Positions 14,211 to 14,672 of a stretch of 14,672 nucleotides of DNA are shown here, piece by piece. The notes beneath the pieces were generated by a model. That model searched no databases, had not been told where the DNA came from, and saw nothing but the letters and a program-made list of their open reading frames with translations. The position numbers were made by a program, and so were the translations under genes. This DNA comes from Gammaproteobacteria bacterium (GTDB lineage: Bacteria > Pseudomonadota > Gammaproteobacteria > Acidiferrobacterales > SZUA-150). The stretch's first letter is position 1. Each line of letters begins with the position of its first letter. The stretch lies in assembly GCA_029880755.1 (NCBI GenBank), contig JAOUNW010000043.1, positions 1 through 14,672 on the forward strand, written 5' to 3'.

Positions 14211-14672
14211 TTAGTTCAGTTTGGCCTCAATGGCGTCCAGAAGCTGGGCGCTGATATTAAGCTTGTAAATCTTGTCCAGTTCCCTGATACAGGTGGGACT
14301 CGTAACATTGATTTCCGTTAAGTAGTCACCGATTACGTCCAGGCCAACAAACATCATCCCACGTTTTTTTAATATCGGACCAACCTGCTGACAAATCCAG
14401 CGATCCCTCTCGCTAAGTTCAATGCCCACTCCTGTGCCGCCAGCAGCCAGATTGCCCCGGGTTTCGCCGGATGCAGGAACCCTGGCCAGGGCGTAGGGAA
14501 TCGGTTCGCCGTCCACCATCAATATGCGTTTATCACCGGTTCTGATTTCGGGAATAAATTTTTGCGCCATGGTAAATCGCCCGCCATGTTCGGTAAGGGT
14601 CTCGATAATAACGCTGATGTTGGGATCTTTCAGGGTGATACGGAAAATAGAGGCGCCTCCCATGCCATCCAG
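14211..14672 (-). CDS. gshB: Glutathione synthetase (C-terminal half; 5' end outside window)
   Basis: Joins gamma-glutamylcysteine and glycine with ATP in the cytoplasm, the second step of glutathione synthesis. The 153 residues visible are the ATP-grasp C-terminal half of a roughly 315-residue enzyme; the frame enters from the right edge in phase (LDGMGGASIFRI). Motifs are EHGGRFTMAQKFIPEIRTGDKR, GGTGVGIELSERD, GLDVIGDYLTEINVTSPT with the metal-binding Glu-Ile-Asn, and the end IRELDKIYKLNIS. The internal ATG at 14663 is not the start. In Pseudomonas the next gene to the right is pilG, start of a pilus chemosensory cluster; this cannot be seen here. Confidence 0.95.
   Translation of the reverse strand: MDGMGGASIFRITLKDPNISVIIETLTEHGGRFTMAQKFIPEIRTGDKRILMVDGEPIPYALARVPASGETRGNLAAGGTGVGIELSERDRWICQQVGPILKKRGMMFVGLDVIGDYLTEINVTSPTCIRELDKIYKLNISAQLLDAIEAKLN

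Overview
The window looks like a chromosomal segment of a gammaproteobacterium, probably a Pseudomonas-related or marine lineage of about 50% GC. Its backbone has the gene order known from Pseudomonas aeruginosa PA0389-PA0407: metW, metX, DUF167 (yggU), yggT and proC on one strand; pilT and pilU divergent; then an inactive dihydroorotase homologue, pyrB, pyrR, ruvX, yqgE, a tonB-like gene and gshB on the first strand. Apart from one dynamin-like gene and one membrane protein of unknown function, nearly everything is core metabolism or type IV pilus function. I see no transposase, integrase, CRISPR array, tRNA or rRNA.

Layout. 1-350 (-): 5' part of a PA2779-family membrane protein with its own sigma70-like promoter. 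436-2189 (-): metX-metW methionine unit, stop and start overlapping by 4 nt. 2190-2375: a leader for metX with several possible RNA stems. 2376-4352 (-): a large dynamin-like GTPase that interrupts the usual yggU-metX adjacency. 4353-4480: a spacer with a 14-bp-arm inverted repeat around an AT-rich core. 4481-6260 (-): proC-yggT-yggU, tightly packed. 6261-6459: divergent promoter region. 6460-8667 (+): pilT and pilU, the two retraction ATPases of type IV pili. 8747-9376 (+): unknown two-segment membrane protein. 9411-13167 (-): yqgE-ruvX-pyrR-pyrB-pyrC', a chain of overlapping genes. 13219-14109 (-): TonB-like protein at the position of Pseudomonas tonB3. 14211-14672 (-): C-terminal half of glutathione synthetase.

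How the genes work together. metX acylates homoserine at the entry to methionine synthesis and metW is its constant partner. proC makes proline. pilT and pilU drive pilus retraction for twitching; the TonB-like gene sits where Pseudomonas has a TonB protein linked to twitching. pyrB and pyrC' probably form a Pseudomonas-type aspartate transcarbamoylase in which the dead dihydroorotase is structural: both metal-binding histidines of the HxH motif and one active-site Asp are replaced.

The least explained parts are the metX leader (three mutually exclusive pairing segments, the last covering the only Shine-Dalgarno-like stretch), the dynamin gene with its unusual flanks, and the membrane protein after pilU.
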